Source: Latrodectus hesperus
Lineage: Eukaryota; Arthropoda; Arachnida; Araneae; Theridiidae
Assembly: GCA_037975125.1 (NCBI GenBank)
Contig: CM075850.1
Coordinates: 73,327,890 to 73,391,889, forward strand
Length of the DNA stretch: 64,000 bases
Direction: 5' to 3'
The translations under genes were made by a program, and so were the position numbers. Shown here one piece after another: positions 1-12,800 of the stretch. The stretch's first letter is position 1; every line of letters starts with the position of its first letter. Below the pieces are notes generated by a model. That model did no database searches, was not told the origin of the DNA, and saw only the letters and a program-made list of their open reading frames with translations.

Positions 1-1544
1 GTGCAAGGAAATAATTTTGCAAACTTAAGTATTATAAAATAATGTGTTTTTAAAATCAATAAGTGAATAAAAAATTCTCAAAAAATTCATTTAATGTTAT
101 TAAATTATATATGCCTGCAAAATTATTTTTTTTATTTGAGAAATAAAAGAAATACATCAGAAAAAGTAAAACAAGAAAATTATTTTAACTTTAAAATATT
201 AAAAACTTTGATTTAAAAGATATTTCATTAAAAAAAATCCAATAAATAGTTCGAAAAAGTTTGCTAATATTAACATCTAAATTTTGCATTGGAAGAACTG
301 AATGTTTTATGATATCAAAAACCAAATTACAGTAAACAATTCTATATTAAATAATTGACGCTTCCAAATAGCATCTTTAAATTAAGAAGTCCAAAAACAT
401 TAATTTTTTACTTAAATACATTAATTCATGAATTGCATCCTCATCCATTTTATGCTTTTTTAATTAGCTTATCATTATTCCTCTTTAATTTCAGGTCGCT
501 TAACAATTCTAAAATTAAAGAGGAAATTATTCAATGATTTTTTTTTCTTTTTTGAGAAAAATTGAAACATATGATTTATAAATAGTTTTAAAGAAGTTAA
601 GTAATAGTTAAATATATATTGCAGCAAAAAAGCCAAGATAAAAGGGACATTTTTGTGTCAATATGTATTGAAATATGAAACTATAATAATCACAATATAC
701 AATTAATATTCTTCAATATTTTTATATGTGTTTGAAAAGAATTCTTAATTATATTTTCCAATATAAATAATTAATTGAGACTCAGTAAGTTAATGAACAT
801 AATTAATATCTAAATTTAAAATGAGTTATAGAAAATATTTGTAAAAAAGTATTTCTAGAAATTTATTTTCCATTGATTTCATTTGATCTTAATATTGGTA
901 ATGAAATTTGTGACATTAATTTACAAAGATTATAATTATTTCTGAACTTACTTTTATATGTCCCTTTGAAAAATATAAATTGTATTTAAGTAAATTATTT
1001 CACACTATTCTGTTTAATATTATATTTCATAGCTTTAAATAGCATTTTTATGTAGCTTCAAATTCTATCTTTCCATAAACATTTTATACTTAAATTATTT
1101 TATATTGTCTTGTTTCCCCTATATATTTAATTAAAATGAGTGGGGTGAAAAAATCTCAAACTTTGGGAGATATATAAAAGATTTTAAAAGTTTGCATCAT
1201 AGATCAATATGGTTATTGAGGTATACTGATGGTATATTGAGAAATGATTCTAAAATGAAAGTATTATGCAACTAAAAAAACTATTACAAATCTGATATAA
1301 TTTCATCATCCCTACACTTTATTTATCAGATTGCAAATGTTGAAAGCGATTATCTTTGGAGGTAATTAAAATTGTAATGATTTTCCTCTCCTAAAGTTTT
1401 TAGAATTGTATGCATCAATTCTTTTTATAGCTATTGATATTAAATTCTAATCTGCAATTATTATTTTTTCTTTACAAGTTTTACTATATGCAATCTGAAA
1501 GGCTTTGTAATACAATATTTTCATTTTATTTTTCTCTTCCTTAG
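1..1544. other. TRDMT1 intron sequence, no coding signal
   Basis: This AT-rich stretch precedes the first recognisable TRDMT1 exon, which opens after an acceptor at 1541-1544. I find no exon-like open frame, repeat or RNA gene. The 60-codon open frame at 355-537 has no family resemblance and low-complexity hydrophobic composition. Since the exon at 1545 starts in the C-terminal third of the protein, this stretch is inferred to be intron. Confidence 0.6.
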
Positions 1545-1777
1545 ATATCCTATAAAATAACAAACATAAATCACCATTGGAGACACCATTGTTCAAAGTG
1601 CATAACTGATGCAAACTCTAATGATGCTGAATTATGTTTGTTGAAGCACTTTATGGAAGAAGAAACTTCTCAATATTTTGATTCATATTTAATACCTGAT
1701 CACATACTCCTAAAATATTGGACTGTTTTTGATATTGTTAATGAAAATAGTCGGAACTCATGCTGCTTCACTAAAGC
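1545..1777 (+). CDS. TRDMT1: TRDMT1 exon A
   Basis: The exon follows a pyrimidine tract and TTAG and ends GC|GTATGT. Phase in is 0 and two bases carry over. It encodes 77 residues that end CCFTKA; the segment LLKHFMEEETSQYFDSYLIP aligns with the region just before the CFT box in vertebrate TRDMT1. Confidence 0.92.
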
Positions 1778-4669
1778 GTATGTATTTGAAAATGTAATTT
1801 ATGTGCAATTTTAAACATCTTAACTGCAGAGCAATTTTTTAAAAAATTCTAAATTTAAAAAATAGTTTACATTTAAATGAATAGTCTATTATGTAATATA
1901 TTTTATTAAAACTTTTTGTCTAGTGGTCAGCGTGCCTGACTGTGGATAAGGAGTTTCTGGGTTCGAATCCCGGTTCGGGCATGGATTGTACTTTCTATCT
2001 CTATCTATCCTATCTTTGTCCTTTCCTTGCATGAATGAGGTGTGAATGGTTGCCTACCCTATAAACGGATACCTATGGCATGTGTGTAGAGCAAAGTCGT
2101 ACTTTCACCTTCATGGTGCTCTGATTAAAACGAAAGACGCTTCCAATTGACTTAAATTTGCATAGCCAATGCATAGCAAGCTTGGCTTGTCCAAGTGTCA
2201 TTAGTAACAACAACAACATATTTATAATTATTAAAGTTAAATTATGAAGAAATGGAGGAAGTTTTACAAAATACAGTAATAAGCTAATATTGAATCCCTA
2301 ATAGTTTTGTTAAGTATCATAAGTAGTTTAATTGAGAATTTTAAATTTTTTAAAAAATTAGATTCATTTTAGCCATAGGTAAAATGCTGATCGATAAAAA
2401 TATGTTTCAATTGCAAGTAAAATTTTGATTTTAATTCTACTTTTGATAATGATTGGTTGATGACAAATCATGTTTTATTATGATTTCAAGAAAGCTTTAA
2501 CAATGATTAATACTAATGTGTATTTTTTACAAAACAGCAGCTAAAAATAATTATGCTTAGTTTTTTTTTTTTTTAAATATATTTTGTTAAACAAATGTTT
2601 TGTGAAGAATACACTTTTAATTTGCTACTTGTTGATACTACTTGTAAGAAACAAATGAACAACTACTTCATATTTAAATAAAAACATTCAAGAAATTATA
2701 AGTAAATCTTAATAAAACCTTTAGTTATGCAGCCAACTTATATAATAAAAACGTTCTTTTAAGTATTCTGTAATAGAAAGATTAAAAACAAAAATATGAA
2801 TATAAACATTATTTTAACTGTAATATTAAATAATAACTGCGTTTTTTATTAAAAATATGTGCAAATTCAATAACATCTACAATGTATAGAATAATAAATT
2901 TATTTTCTGTGTATAGAAGACTCAAATGAATGTTCAATCCATTCATATTTAAAAAAATACTGAAATATAACTACAACATTATATTTATTAATATAGATAT
3001 TTTATTTCATAAAGAGCATTTGATTAATTTTATTTATTTTTCCAGGTACAGCCATTATGCTCAAGGCACTGGATCTATTTTTATTCCCATTAATGATGTT
3101 TCAAAGGTTTTCTGTTTTACTGTAAATTTTTTAAGAATCCATTTAAATTGCAATAAACGTTTTTTAAATCTCTTATTCTTAAAATAAAGCAATGAAAAAT
3201 ATTAGCAAATTATTAAATCAGTAAAACAAAGTAGATTTGAAGTATAAATTAGAATCAAATTTGACTTTTTTGATTATCGCCATGATGGAATTCAAAGAAT
3301 AGTTTAAATGAATACATTTTAAAAATTTTTAATTGAATATTTTTAAAACTTTTATTAGTTAATATAATTAAAAATTGCATACAATATATACAATATATAT
3401 TAAAATATTTGTACTACATAATTCACATTTCATAACTTAAAAAATCTATTGTAACTTAGTAAAATAAATTTGTTTAAAAGAAAGTTTTATTTGCCTTAAA
3501 ATTAATAAATAAATACTATTTTCAAATGACTAGAATAAAATTGAAATCAGATTGTAAAATGTGAATTGTTTAATACTCCATAATTATTACACATCTTTAA
3601 AAACAATTATAAGTGAAATATTACAAATGAAATGTGAAATTTTGTCAGATCTTAATGGAATTTCCAATCAGGAGAGGATTTAACATTTTGAATTTTAAAA
3701 GAAAACAATAGAAGCTAAATGCTTAATTTGAGAGAAAAGCAAATTAATTTTCTTTATGAACGTATTATATTCACCATTTTCAATAAAATAAAGTTTATTA
3801 GGAATCAACTTAAAAAAGCATTGCAGATAAACTAGTGCCACATGATGTAATGAAAATTAACTTTATAGTTTTCCTTATTACAAATAAGGAAAAATAAAAA
3901 TTTTTAAAATATTCTATTGATTAACAGTTGTTTCATCTTTGATCTAGACAACTGAAATTTTCCAACTTGTTTCCAGTTCACCTGACTGTGATACTCAATT
4001 GAAACTGTTGAAAAGTATGAAACTTCGCTATTTCACTCCAAAGGAAATAGCAAATCTTATGTGTTTTCCTAATTCTTTTGGTAAGTACTTTACATCAGTA
4101 AGTGTCTAGACAATAATTTTTTATCAATTAAATTTTCATTAACTACCATTTCTTTCAGTAACATTCTTCATAGTAAATTATAGGTTTTAAACTTTTTTTT
4201 AATAATAAATGAATTAAGGTTATGTATTTTAAAAATATTGCATTGCAACCCATACATCAATTTATTAATAGCTTTAAAAATAGAATGTAATCTGGTAATA
4301 TCAGAAATAATATATTTTAAGGATTTTAACATTGAATTATTTTAATACAAAATTGAACCTTACTTTTTTAGAAAGTTATAGTTTTTAGATAAATTCTTCT
4401 AAATATACATCCTTTATTTGTAATAGAAATATTAAATATCATAATTGTATATGTCTGTTATTAAAGTTTTACATCTTTCATCTTTTGTACATTCATAAAA
4501 TAATATGTATAAAATTTTTTATTCATTCACACTTATTCACTATTACATAGAATTTCCACCACATATCACACTGAGACAGAAATACAGATCGCTGGGAAAC
4601 AGTTTAAACGTATTCGTGGTATCTTGTTTGATACAATCTTTATTTCAAAATGACGTTTTTTCATGGTAA
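1545..4669 (+). CDS. TRDMT1: TRDMT1 (Dnmt2), C-terminal exons, tRNA cytosine-38 C5-methyltransferase
   Basis: Members of this family methylate C38 in the anticodon loop of tRNAs such as tRNA-Asp, using S-adenosylmethionine. Four exons are visible: 1545-1777, 3046-3106, 3948-4080 and 4551 to the stop. Phases are 0/2, 2/0, 0/1 and 1/stop, and all four join in frame. The translation carries the Dnmt2-type CFT box followed by YSHYAQGTGS, then LRYFTPKEIANL and, near the C-terminus, QKYRSLGNSLNV, the motif that closes the methyltransferase fold. The catalytic PPCQ-type motif and the N-terminal half should be encoded upstream of the window. The visible part is about 157 residues. The frame ends at TAA 4667-4669 if unspliced there; a perfect donor overlaps this stop. 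The gene converges on UBL5. Identification is very secure; exon 3046-3106 has the least certain donor. Confidence 0.95.
1918..2219 (+). mobile_element. tRNA-derived SINE
   Basis: The element lies in the TRDMT1 intron after exon A. The head keeps polymerase III promoter parts: an A-box-like TAGTGGTCAGCGTGC near 1921 and a B box GGTTCGAATCC at 1960-1970. The T arm resembles a real tRNA, with a GTG triplet in the anticodon position. The 5' strand of the acceptor stem does not pair with the 3' strand, so it is not a working tRNA gene. A unique body follows and the element ends with a short AAC tandem tail (about 2207-2217). I could not define a clear target duplication. Confidence 0.8.
3046..3106 (+). 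CDS. TRDMT1: TRDMT1 exon B
   Basis: The exon begins after TTTTTCCAG. Its first base completes the alanine codon split with exon A. It encodes YSHYAQGTGSIFIPINDVSK. The chosen donor AAG|GTTTTC is weak but keeps the frame with exon C (phase 0) and gives the length expected of the family. Confidence 0.85.
3948..4080 (+). CDS. TRDMT1: TRDMT1 exon C
   Basis: The exon begins after GATCTAG at 3941-3947 and ends TTTTG|GTAAGT. The stronger-looking acceptor TTCCAG at 3976 was rejected because it puts a stop in frame after exon B. The earlier acceptor gives TTEIFQLVSSSPDCDTQLK and then the conserved LRYFTPKEIANL. Confidence 0.9.
4551..4669 (+). CDS. TRDMT1: TRDMT1 exon D, C-terminus
   Basis: The exon starts after ACATAG with two bases completing a codon split with exon C. 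It encodes FPPHITLRQKYRSLGNSLNV and a short tail that ends VFSW before TAA at 4667-4669. GTAAGT at 4666-4671 overlaps the end, so the last exon may be spliced to sequence at 6085. Confidence 0.92.
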
Positions 4670-6084
4670 GTAAGTTATACGCACATTGTTACTAACGATT
4701 TAAACGATACTATTATTGAAACACTGTTACAACAGTGATAGTTGTATATTTATTTTTAAATTTTTTTATAATCAATTACCGATATATTTTGCACAAATGC
4801 AATCAGAACATTTTTAATTTAACATAAACGATTTTAAGTCTGAATATATATATGAGTCTGAATTTATATAAGAAAATACTTAATTATTTTACTCTATATG
4901 AAATTAATCTTGATGAAACATTGATCAAGCAAATCATTTCCTTCAGAATTATATTTTATCCTAACTCATTTTATATATTAAAAATTAAATCTCATTTGTA
5001 ACTCTGAGACTTAATTTTTATAGTTAAAATATTAATTTTATTAATCTTACATATAAAATTAATTTGGATTGTTGGGACTTTCAGTATAGTCCAATATATT
5101 TTGTCTGAATAATTATTAATATTAAAACACGAGATTAATTCTTTCAAAAAAATTTATGTAAGTATCCTTTGTTTAATTTTTTTGCCAACAATATGATACA
5201 TTCACTGTACAATGAAAGAAAAGTGATATTATATATTCTCCAGTTATAAAATATGTGATGTTATGTTTATGATAACTTACTAATTTCAAATATATAAAAT
5301 GTTATGTGCAGTTAAAATTATTTTAATTTTATCTCTTAGTCAGTGAATTTGAATTCTTAAATGTTCATTTTTTCCAATTTAATTTTTTCAGCTTGAACAT
5401 TAAATTTCTTTTTAAGCCAGTCTATTTAATGCCTTGGAAAAAACTTACATATAATTCAATTTAGAAATATATTTAATTTCAATATAATATAACAAATAGC
5501 TGCATAATTTTTATTTTAATTGGCATTTACAGTAAAGAGATAAAAAATATTTTCATTAAATAAATTGAAATTAATAGTCTCTGCTATTAATCTCAGTAGA
5601 ACAAAGCTCTAGTAAAATGTTTATAGTTATTAAAAATAAAAACACATTGAATAAAGTATTCATAACTTTTTGTGACTGGCAAATAATTTTGAGAGATCGT
5701 ATACAAAACAAATTATTAACCAATTATGCACAATAAAGTTTATGAAAGCTTATAATTGCATTGCTTTATAAGTAGTCTTGATATTTTATTTCTTTCTTGG
5801 CATCTCAAAATCATTCCAAACTTAACCCAGTCAAGTGAAATCAATTAAATTCATTTTGGTAGTAACATATAATCTAATTTAATTTTTGATACTCTTATGT
5901 TAAGAAACTATCACATTTAAAGTTATGTAATGCTTTATACCCTGGTATTTCTAGAGATGCATTTTTAGGTTGTTACAGATTATAAATCCATTCATTACAC
6001 GAAACAACAAAGTTTATATTTTTCGCTCAATTTAATCAATTTGCTTTTTAAATGCATATTTAAAAGAAATTTTTTTTCTTTCAG

Positions 6085-6241
6085 ATATGAAGTATAAATG
6101 AAAGGCAGAATGAAAGAAGCATAAAAATTTTATAAATGTATATTATATAAATATTAAAAATTATCTGTTTGTATTTCTTAATTAGAAAAAATATAATCAA
6201 TTTCCATTTTACAGTGTCATTAAAAAATAAAGATTAATAAA
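6085..6241 (+). other. TRDMT1: Possible TRDMT1 3' UTR exon with poly(A) signals
   Basis: A strong pyrimidine tract and TTTCAG precede 6085. Two AATAAA signals follow at 6226-6231 and 6236-6241. Splicing the donor at 4665/4666 to this acceptor would form a TGA stop across the junction and make this an untranslated last exon. This rests on splice-site quality alone. Confidence 0.45.
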
Positions 6242-6250
6242 CACTAATTA

Positions 6251-6256
6251 TTTATT
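6251..6256 (-). terminator. UBL5: UBL5 poly(A) signal
   Basis: Reading the minus strand, AATAAA lies about 100 bases beyond the UBL5 stop codon at 6355-6357. It is 10 bases from the last TRDMT1 poly(A) signal on the other strand, so the two convergent transcripts probably overlap at their 3' ends. Confidence 0.5.
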
Positions 6257-6354
6257 TAAAAAATGTACATATATAGCATGATGGAAAATTTCACAGTACA
6301 TTATTAAAACAGTTACAATGGAATACTTTTTCGAACATTGTGAGCTTCATTTCC

Positions 6355-6398
6355 TCATTGATAATACAGCTCCAAATTCATGCCATCATGAATTTCAT
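6355..6398 (-). CDS. UBL5: UBL5 last coding exon (44 nt)
   Basis: The exon follows CTGTAG. It completes a tyrosine codon and encodes [13 protein letters not shown] then TGA at 6355-6357, the canonical C-terminus. Confidence 0.94.
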
Positions 6399-9300
6399 CT
6401 ACAGCTATGTTAAAGATTATACTTAAAAAAGGAAATAAATAGCCATGTCATAAAAGAAATAGCTTTAACTTCAAGTTTGCAAAAATAAATTAATAAAAGT
6501 GTGGTTATTTTTTAACAATATATAATTTTTCACACAGCCAAAATAGTTTACTTTTTCAAAATAATTTAAAATTTCTAACAATTCAACTTTCTGGAGATTT
6601 TTTTACAATACAATAATATCAAATGTCATGGATTATCAGAATACTTACATTACTGTAATTTAAACTGAATACCATATTTACCAGAACAATCATGTTTTTG
6701 GCAACTGCACTTTTATTTTTGTTTTTGAAAAATTTAAATACAAAAAAAATTATACAGAATTTAAGAATCTAATACAAGTGTAGTTGCCTTATCCTAAAGG
6801 AAATTTGAAACTTAAAGTTATTCTTCAATTTTACAAGATTCTTTTTGGTAATTTATATTGTTTCTCCTTAATTTCAGCAAGATACATAAAATGTTAACAT
6901 TTACTAAATATTTTTATAAAGAAATAACAAAATAAAACTAATATTTGTATTATATAAAAAATGTAGACATATTCTACCAAAAAGATGCATAGTCACTAAC
7001 GAATACTAACAAGAGAACTCCGTTACTACTCTTGCTATTCAGCCGATTGCACTGATAATTTTGGATTCTCCAACAATTTAGAGAATAATTTTTAGTAAAA
7101 TTCTAGAAGCCAGCAGTGTTTGGCACAGATTTTCCAATTTTCATGCCAAACACTGCACAGTTATCTCAGCAACCTAAATTAAGTCATTTTGAGTAATATC
7201 AGGCTTTTGAAATTCTGATCATACTCAAACTTGACATTTGAACATTGCAATCTTGCGCTATTTAAAATTTCAAACATTCTATCATAATTGTTAACTATAG
7301 AAATATTAAACACTAGTAAACTTGAAACTAATTTCACCAAGATTACATATTAAAATAAATATGAACTAAACATCATGCAGTCTATAGAGGGTGACAACAG
7401 TACAATAAAACAGAATCAGTAACTTAAATAACAAAACTTTACGAAAACTGGGCTTTTAATTAATTGGACAATGGCGACCAATTTTAAACATCAATACTTT
7501 TATGAAAATTAATTCATGTGTAACAATTCTTGGTAAATCTAAATACATATTAAATATTTTTAAACAATACTTAGTAAGTTACACGAGTTATTATATACAA
7601 AAATTTTAATTGAATAACTTATTAAGTAAAAGTATTCACCTTATCACTTTCAAAAGAATTAAAAAAATGCTAATTCAATTTAGCCATATTGTTCACTTCC
7701 TATACACTAATACTAAAATTAAAATTTTTCAATTTGATACTTTCAAAATAAAATTTAACTTCAAAAATAAATTTGAAGAATTTAAGTTATTGAAGTTATA
7801 TTTAATTACTTCAATTAATTAAATATAACTTCAAACACTAAAATTTCAACTATAAATGAAAAATGCATCAAGGGTTACTGAAATTGCAAACAAGTTTTAC
7901 AAATGTTCATATCAGGTTACATCATAAAAATTGCAAGAATACATTTCATGCAGTAAACCAGTTTGCCGTAGTTATCACCGCTCCGGCTCTTATGATTTAT
8001 CCTAGTTTTTATAATTCGTCTGCAGCTATAGGATTCTTTACTGTACAAAAAACCTAATTTGAACTAGATACATGTGGTTTCAAGTGCAAACCATTAACAC
8101 ATGCAGAATAGGAATTAAACACATAGAATAAATTTAGAATTAGCTAAGGTAACTGGCAGTTGTCACCTTTTAAAAAACCAACATTAAACAATGTCAAAGA
8201 CTGATTTGTAGTATTCAATTGTGTGAGGTCTAATCTTGAACAAACCATGCTAAATGTTTTCAATTTACTTTGTTATAAATATCATTAATAAAATACAAGA
8301 GATGGTAAAGTTGTATCTAAATTGTCACAAGAAAAGTTATATACTGTTTAAAAAACCTACAACACAAAAAAAGGAAAATAAGTTAGGATGTGGATTTACA
8401 TCCATTAAAATTTCAACACTTAAAGGTATAGAGTTAAAAACAATGAACGATAGTCTAATCAATAGGACCATGAATTTTTGCCGCAATGAAAGGGTATACT
8501 TTTTGACAACATTTTTAATATCTGTAAAGCGATTTTGAAATTGCGAATAATGGAAGCAAATTTTCCTGCAGCACCAGCCATTTCATTTCCAACAATTCCC
8601 GTGTAACTGGGAATCCAGCAAAATATATGAAAACCTTTGTTGCATAGTGAATGCAATAGGATTAATATAGTGGTTACAACAAGATGATAATTATCATTAA
8701 TTAGAAATTTTGCCCATTTTTATTGTACCAGGAAACTTATTTACAGCAAATAGCAGTTTTTGTTCCAGTATGGAAATACTAAAGCCCTGAGAGGAAATTG
8801 AAAGACAAATTATAAATGATAGAAAAGACACATGATCATCTACCAGGACAACAATCACTTAACAGAATTTATACCTTTTAGGGTTGCTCTAACGTATTTT
8901 TCAACTATATTAAACTAGTAGCTAGTTGTTATACTAAAATATGTAGCAGATTTGAAGAGGTAGGACTAAGAGAGTTCATCAAAAATACTGAGGATGAAAG
9001 TACACTCAGCATTCAAAATCCTGACTATTGTTCAGTTTTTAAATTGGAAGTTGGAGCAGCACTTAATTATGCCCTGATCACTGACAAAAATGGTATTTAG
9101 ATTTTAACTGATGGCAAGATATACAGTATTTTAAAAGCTGTAAAAAATAATATTTGATATCCTAGATCAAGTTATTCTCTGTGAGATAGGCCTGAAAACA
9201 TTATCTTCAGTGAATTCCATTGCATGTTGTAGTATACAGTAATGAGATAACAGATATATTAGCTAATAGTTGTGATCTTTAGATAAACAATTTAAATGAG

Positions 9301-9734
9301 CTTACTCCCATGAAAAACCACTCCTTAAGCAGATATCAATTACTCTCTGTATGGAATCTTCCATCAATTAACTATTAGTATGAAGCAAACAGTCCCAATC
9401 AGTCCTCGTCATGCAGTGACCCCCAAAATATTCAATCAGTCATAGCATGATTTAGAAGAGGCCATCTAACATTTTTGAGGCTCTTTAATGGGGAGAGGAT
9501 TTTTTCTCCCTGTTCCTTCTCAGACAGTCTTGCTCACTTTAATTGTCTTGACATCTCCTGGAGGTTGCTGTGGAATGAGTGATCTATGGGGACCTGGTGT
9601 AGGGTTTCCACAACCAGGGGGAAAAGTAGCATTATATATATATGATGCATATTCTTAATGTATAAATTTTTATAGCTTTTTACCCATACTTTCATAGGGT
9701 TGCATTTACTGTATCAATCAATTAATATTTTATA

Positions 9735-9802
<68 letters not shown>

Positions 9803-12800
9803 CAAATTTTTTTAAAATTAAGATTAACTCAAGTTTAATTTTTTACTATTTTTTTCCAAGAGTGCTGAGATAATGAAGTACCATCTTGTAAATTTCCTTA
9901 ATTCCTTTTAATCAAAAATTAAACTAAACAGTTAGTATAAGAAATTTACTAAAAATGCATTTTCTTTTAGGTTTGAAAGAAACTTTTTCTAAATGATATT
10001 TGTATGTATAATATGTAAATTCTTCAAACTTTTTGAAAAATTATTATAGTAAATTACAAAACATTGCAAAAGATATTTTTATATAAATTTGTCAGAAACA
10101 CTCCTTTATTTTCAAAACTTAAACTACTCCCAATTCAAAATATTGTGTTTAAAACGTGAATATCCATTGAGCTGATAGCAATAGCAAATCAATACTAGTT
10201 GATTCTATATAAGGAGTTTAAATACAAGAAAATATGGATAAATTAATCATAAGAGATTTTGTCTGGGACTGAATTTTGAATATCTGTATAGATTTATAAA
10301 ACACATTTCATAGTTATAAAGTATATAAAACATGCAATAAAAAAATGTTGACAGGAAAACATTTTTTTGCTTTGTACCCTTATATATAAAATATTGATGC
10401 CCCAAAGAAGTAACCACATTATCACAAGTTTCAGGATGATTTGGAAGTCTGAAATTTTTATTTGAAATTGAGAACTAATTGGGAAATATTATATACAAGG
10501 ATCTTTTATGATTTAAAAACATATGTTTTGACCATAAAGTACTCTTTCTCTAAGAAAAAAAAAAAAACTGGTATTTTCCTAAAAGTCATAAAATTAATAT
10601 TTAAATACAAAAATATTATAAATTAAATATCTTAGTAGAAAACTTAACAGATGATTTTCTTTACAGATGATGTTACAGTTTATTATCAAATACAAAAATA
10701 ATAGGCAGGATTATTTGTAGTTCATTACTTATATAGAAACCCTGAAATTTCTATTTGATGATTAATATATTATAATCCTAGACCACTGTAAGATGAAATA
10801 ATAAGTACAAATTTAAATACCTTTATACAAAAAATTAATCTTTAATTAAATAGGCTTTTAAATGATTGTAAATCAATGATTGATTCTTTCACTATTTAAA
10901 TAAACTTACAACTATCAATATCTGTAACTTTACGAGAAATTTATTTTTGAAAAGGATACAGTCTTCCAAAGTAATGTTGTCCTTAAAAATAGTATACCTA
11001 GAAAATTGAAAAATTAAAATTTGTTTATATTATTCTTCAAATATCTTTAAAAATATTATTTCCAATTAATAATTCAATTCCTACTTACCATTTTTTCAAA
11101 ACTATCTTATCCCACCTTGTACCAGTTTGAGCAGATATTAATTTCTTCAAATCTCCAATAGTGTCATCAGCACTAATTCTAAGAGTTAAGTCTTAACTTA
11201 AAATAACTAAGCAATTTTTCTTGATACATAAAATTTAATAACACAATACAATGAAACTAAACAGACATAAGTGAAAAATCTTTTAAGATTAAGTCAACAA
11301 ATCTTTTGAAATGAAATAAATTTAAGAAATTATGAGAAATATTTCTGAAAATTTTAAAAATTGATTTATTTAATCAAATATGCAAAATACATTTCCAAAT
11401 TTATTAATATACACTAAAAGATTTAAAAAGTGAGAAATTAAATTTAAAAATTCAGCCTACAACAATAATATTTTTAAATAGAACTAATTTGCCTGAACTA
11501 TATTTCAGCTAAAATACATATAAAAAGTTTATAATTAAAATATACAGTAAATTACTTAAAAATGATTAGCAATTTCTTTAATTATTTTAAATTGTTTTGT
11601 TATTTTTTAACTAAGCTGTTGATAAATTGTCTGATTATAGAGACCTTTTAATTTTATTGACAATATTTTGAAAACAATTCATTTTTATAGATTTTGTCAT
11701 CTTGTTAATTTATCAGAAAATAAAAATCAGTACTTATTTTGATCAATAATTTAATCTTTCAGTTTAAATATATTTTTTAATGTCAAAATTGTTTTCTACT
11801 TTTTTTCTTAGCAATAATTGAAAAAAGTATACTCAACAGAATTTCTTCAACTGTAACAAGCACATAACAATGTAAAAATAAGCACCACATTTGAAACAAC
11901 ACTTTTTTAGAAACTTATGGAGATTAGAGCAAGAATCCCAAACCTGTCAAACAAGACAGGTAAAAATGTATATTATCTATAAAAAAATTTTTTAAAGAAA
12001 AAGTTGAAAAAAATATTTTAAATATAATAAATGGTTACTAAATTACACATTTGTAGCTTCTGAGCTACAAATGTGAAATTAGCTAAATTCTATCTAACTG
12101 TATATAATGAACTATATATATATATATATAATTAGAACTATTAACTGCATAAAATGAAAAAAATTAAAATTCAATTTATATAAAAAGAAAGTTGCTACTA
12201 AATAATATAAAAGTAAAAAAATTTTTATAATATTTAAGGATAGATCTTTTCCAAGTTTTTTTTAATGTTAGGAAAATAGGTAGTGGCTACCATTTGAATA
12301 TAGATGTTCAATGAATCTGTTTCTGTACAAAATTTCAATAAATTCATACTAGAAGAAAAACTCAGATATAGTGAGATGAACATTGCTTAAACTTTGAGAC
12401 AAACCTAAACAAAAAAGGCATTCATTAATTTCTAAAATTTTATTGCATTCACCAGATGAAATAAAGATGAGGTAACAAGGAATTGGCACAAACATCAATA
12501 TCATTATTCTAATCAAACTGTATTTCAAAAAATTTAATAAAATGTTAATTCTTGACACCATAAATGAAAAAATTACACGATAGTGACAGATGGAATGCAC
12601 AACTAAGCAAACTACATTTGCTAACTCACTTTTAACATGAATAATAACAAAACACAAGCATTAAATTAGAATTAAACTGCATAACATGATTATTCAAACA
12701 TTCATATCGGGTGAATAATGCCTTTTTGCAGGAATGGAATTATTGCTTACTCCCCTTACTAAATCCCCAATTTTAAAATCTATTGAAAAAAAAAAAAATA

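Noticed and set aside
1918..1985. A tRNA-His gene (GTG triplet, good T arm)
   Set aside because: The 5' acceptor strand does not pair and the sequence continues into a SINE body with an AAC tail, so it is a SINE head.
3977..4080. TRDMT1 exon C starting at the strong acceptor TTCCAG
   Set aside because: It would place a stop directly after exon B and lose residues that align with the family.
7863..8057. 64-codon plus-strand ORF
   Set aside because: No convincing motif; possibly decayed repeat but not supportable.
12349..12657. 102-codon minus-strand ORF as a gene
   Set aside because: Hydrophobic, AT-driven composition, inside a UBL5 intron on the same strand, no family resemblance or splice support.
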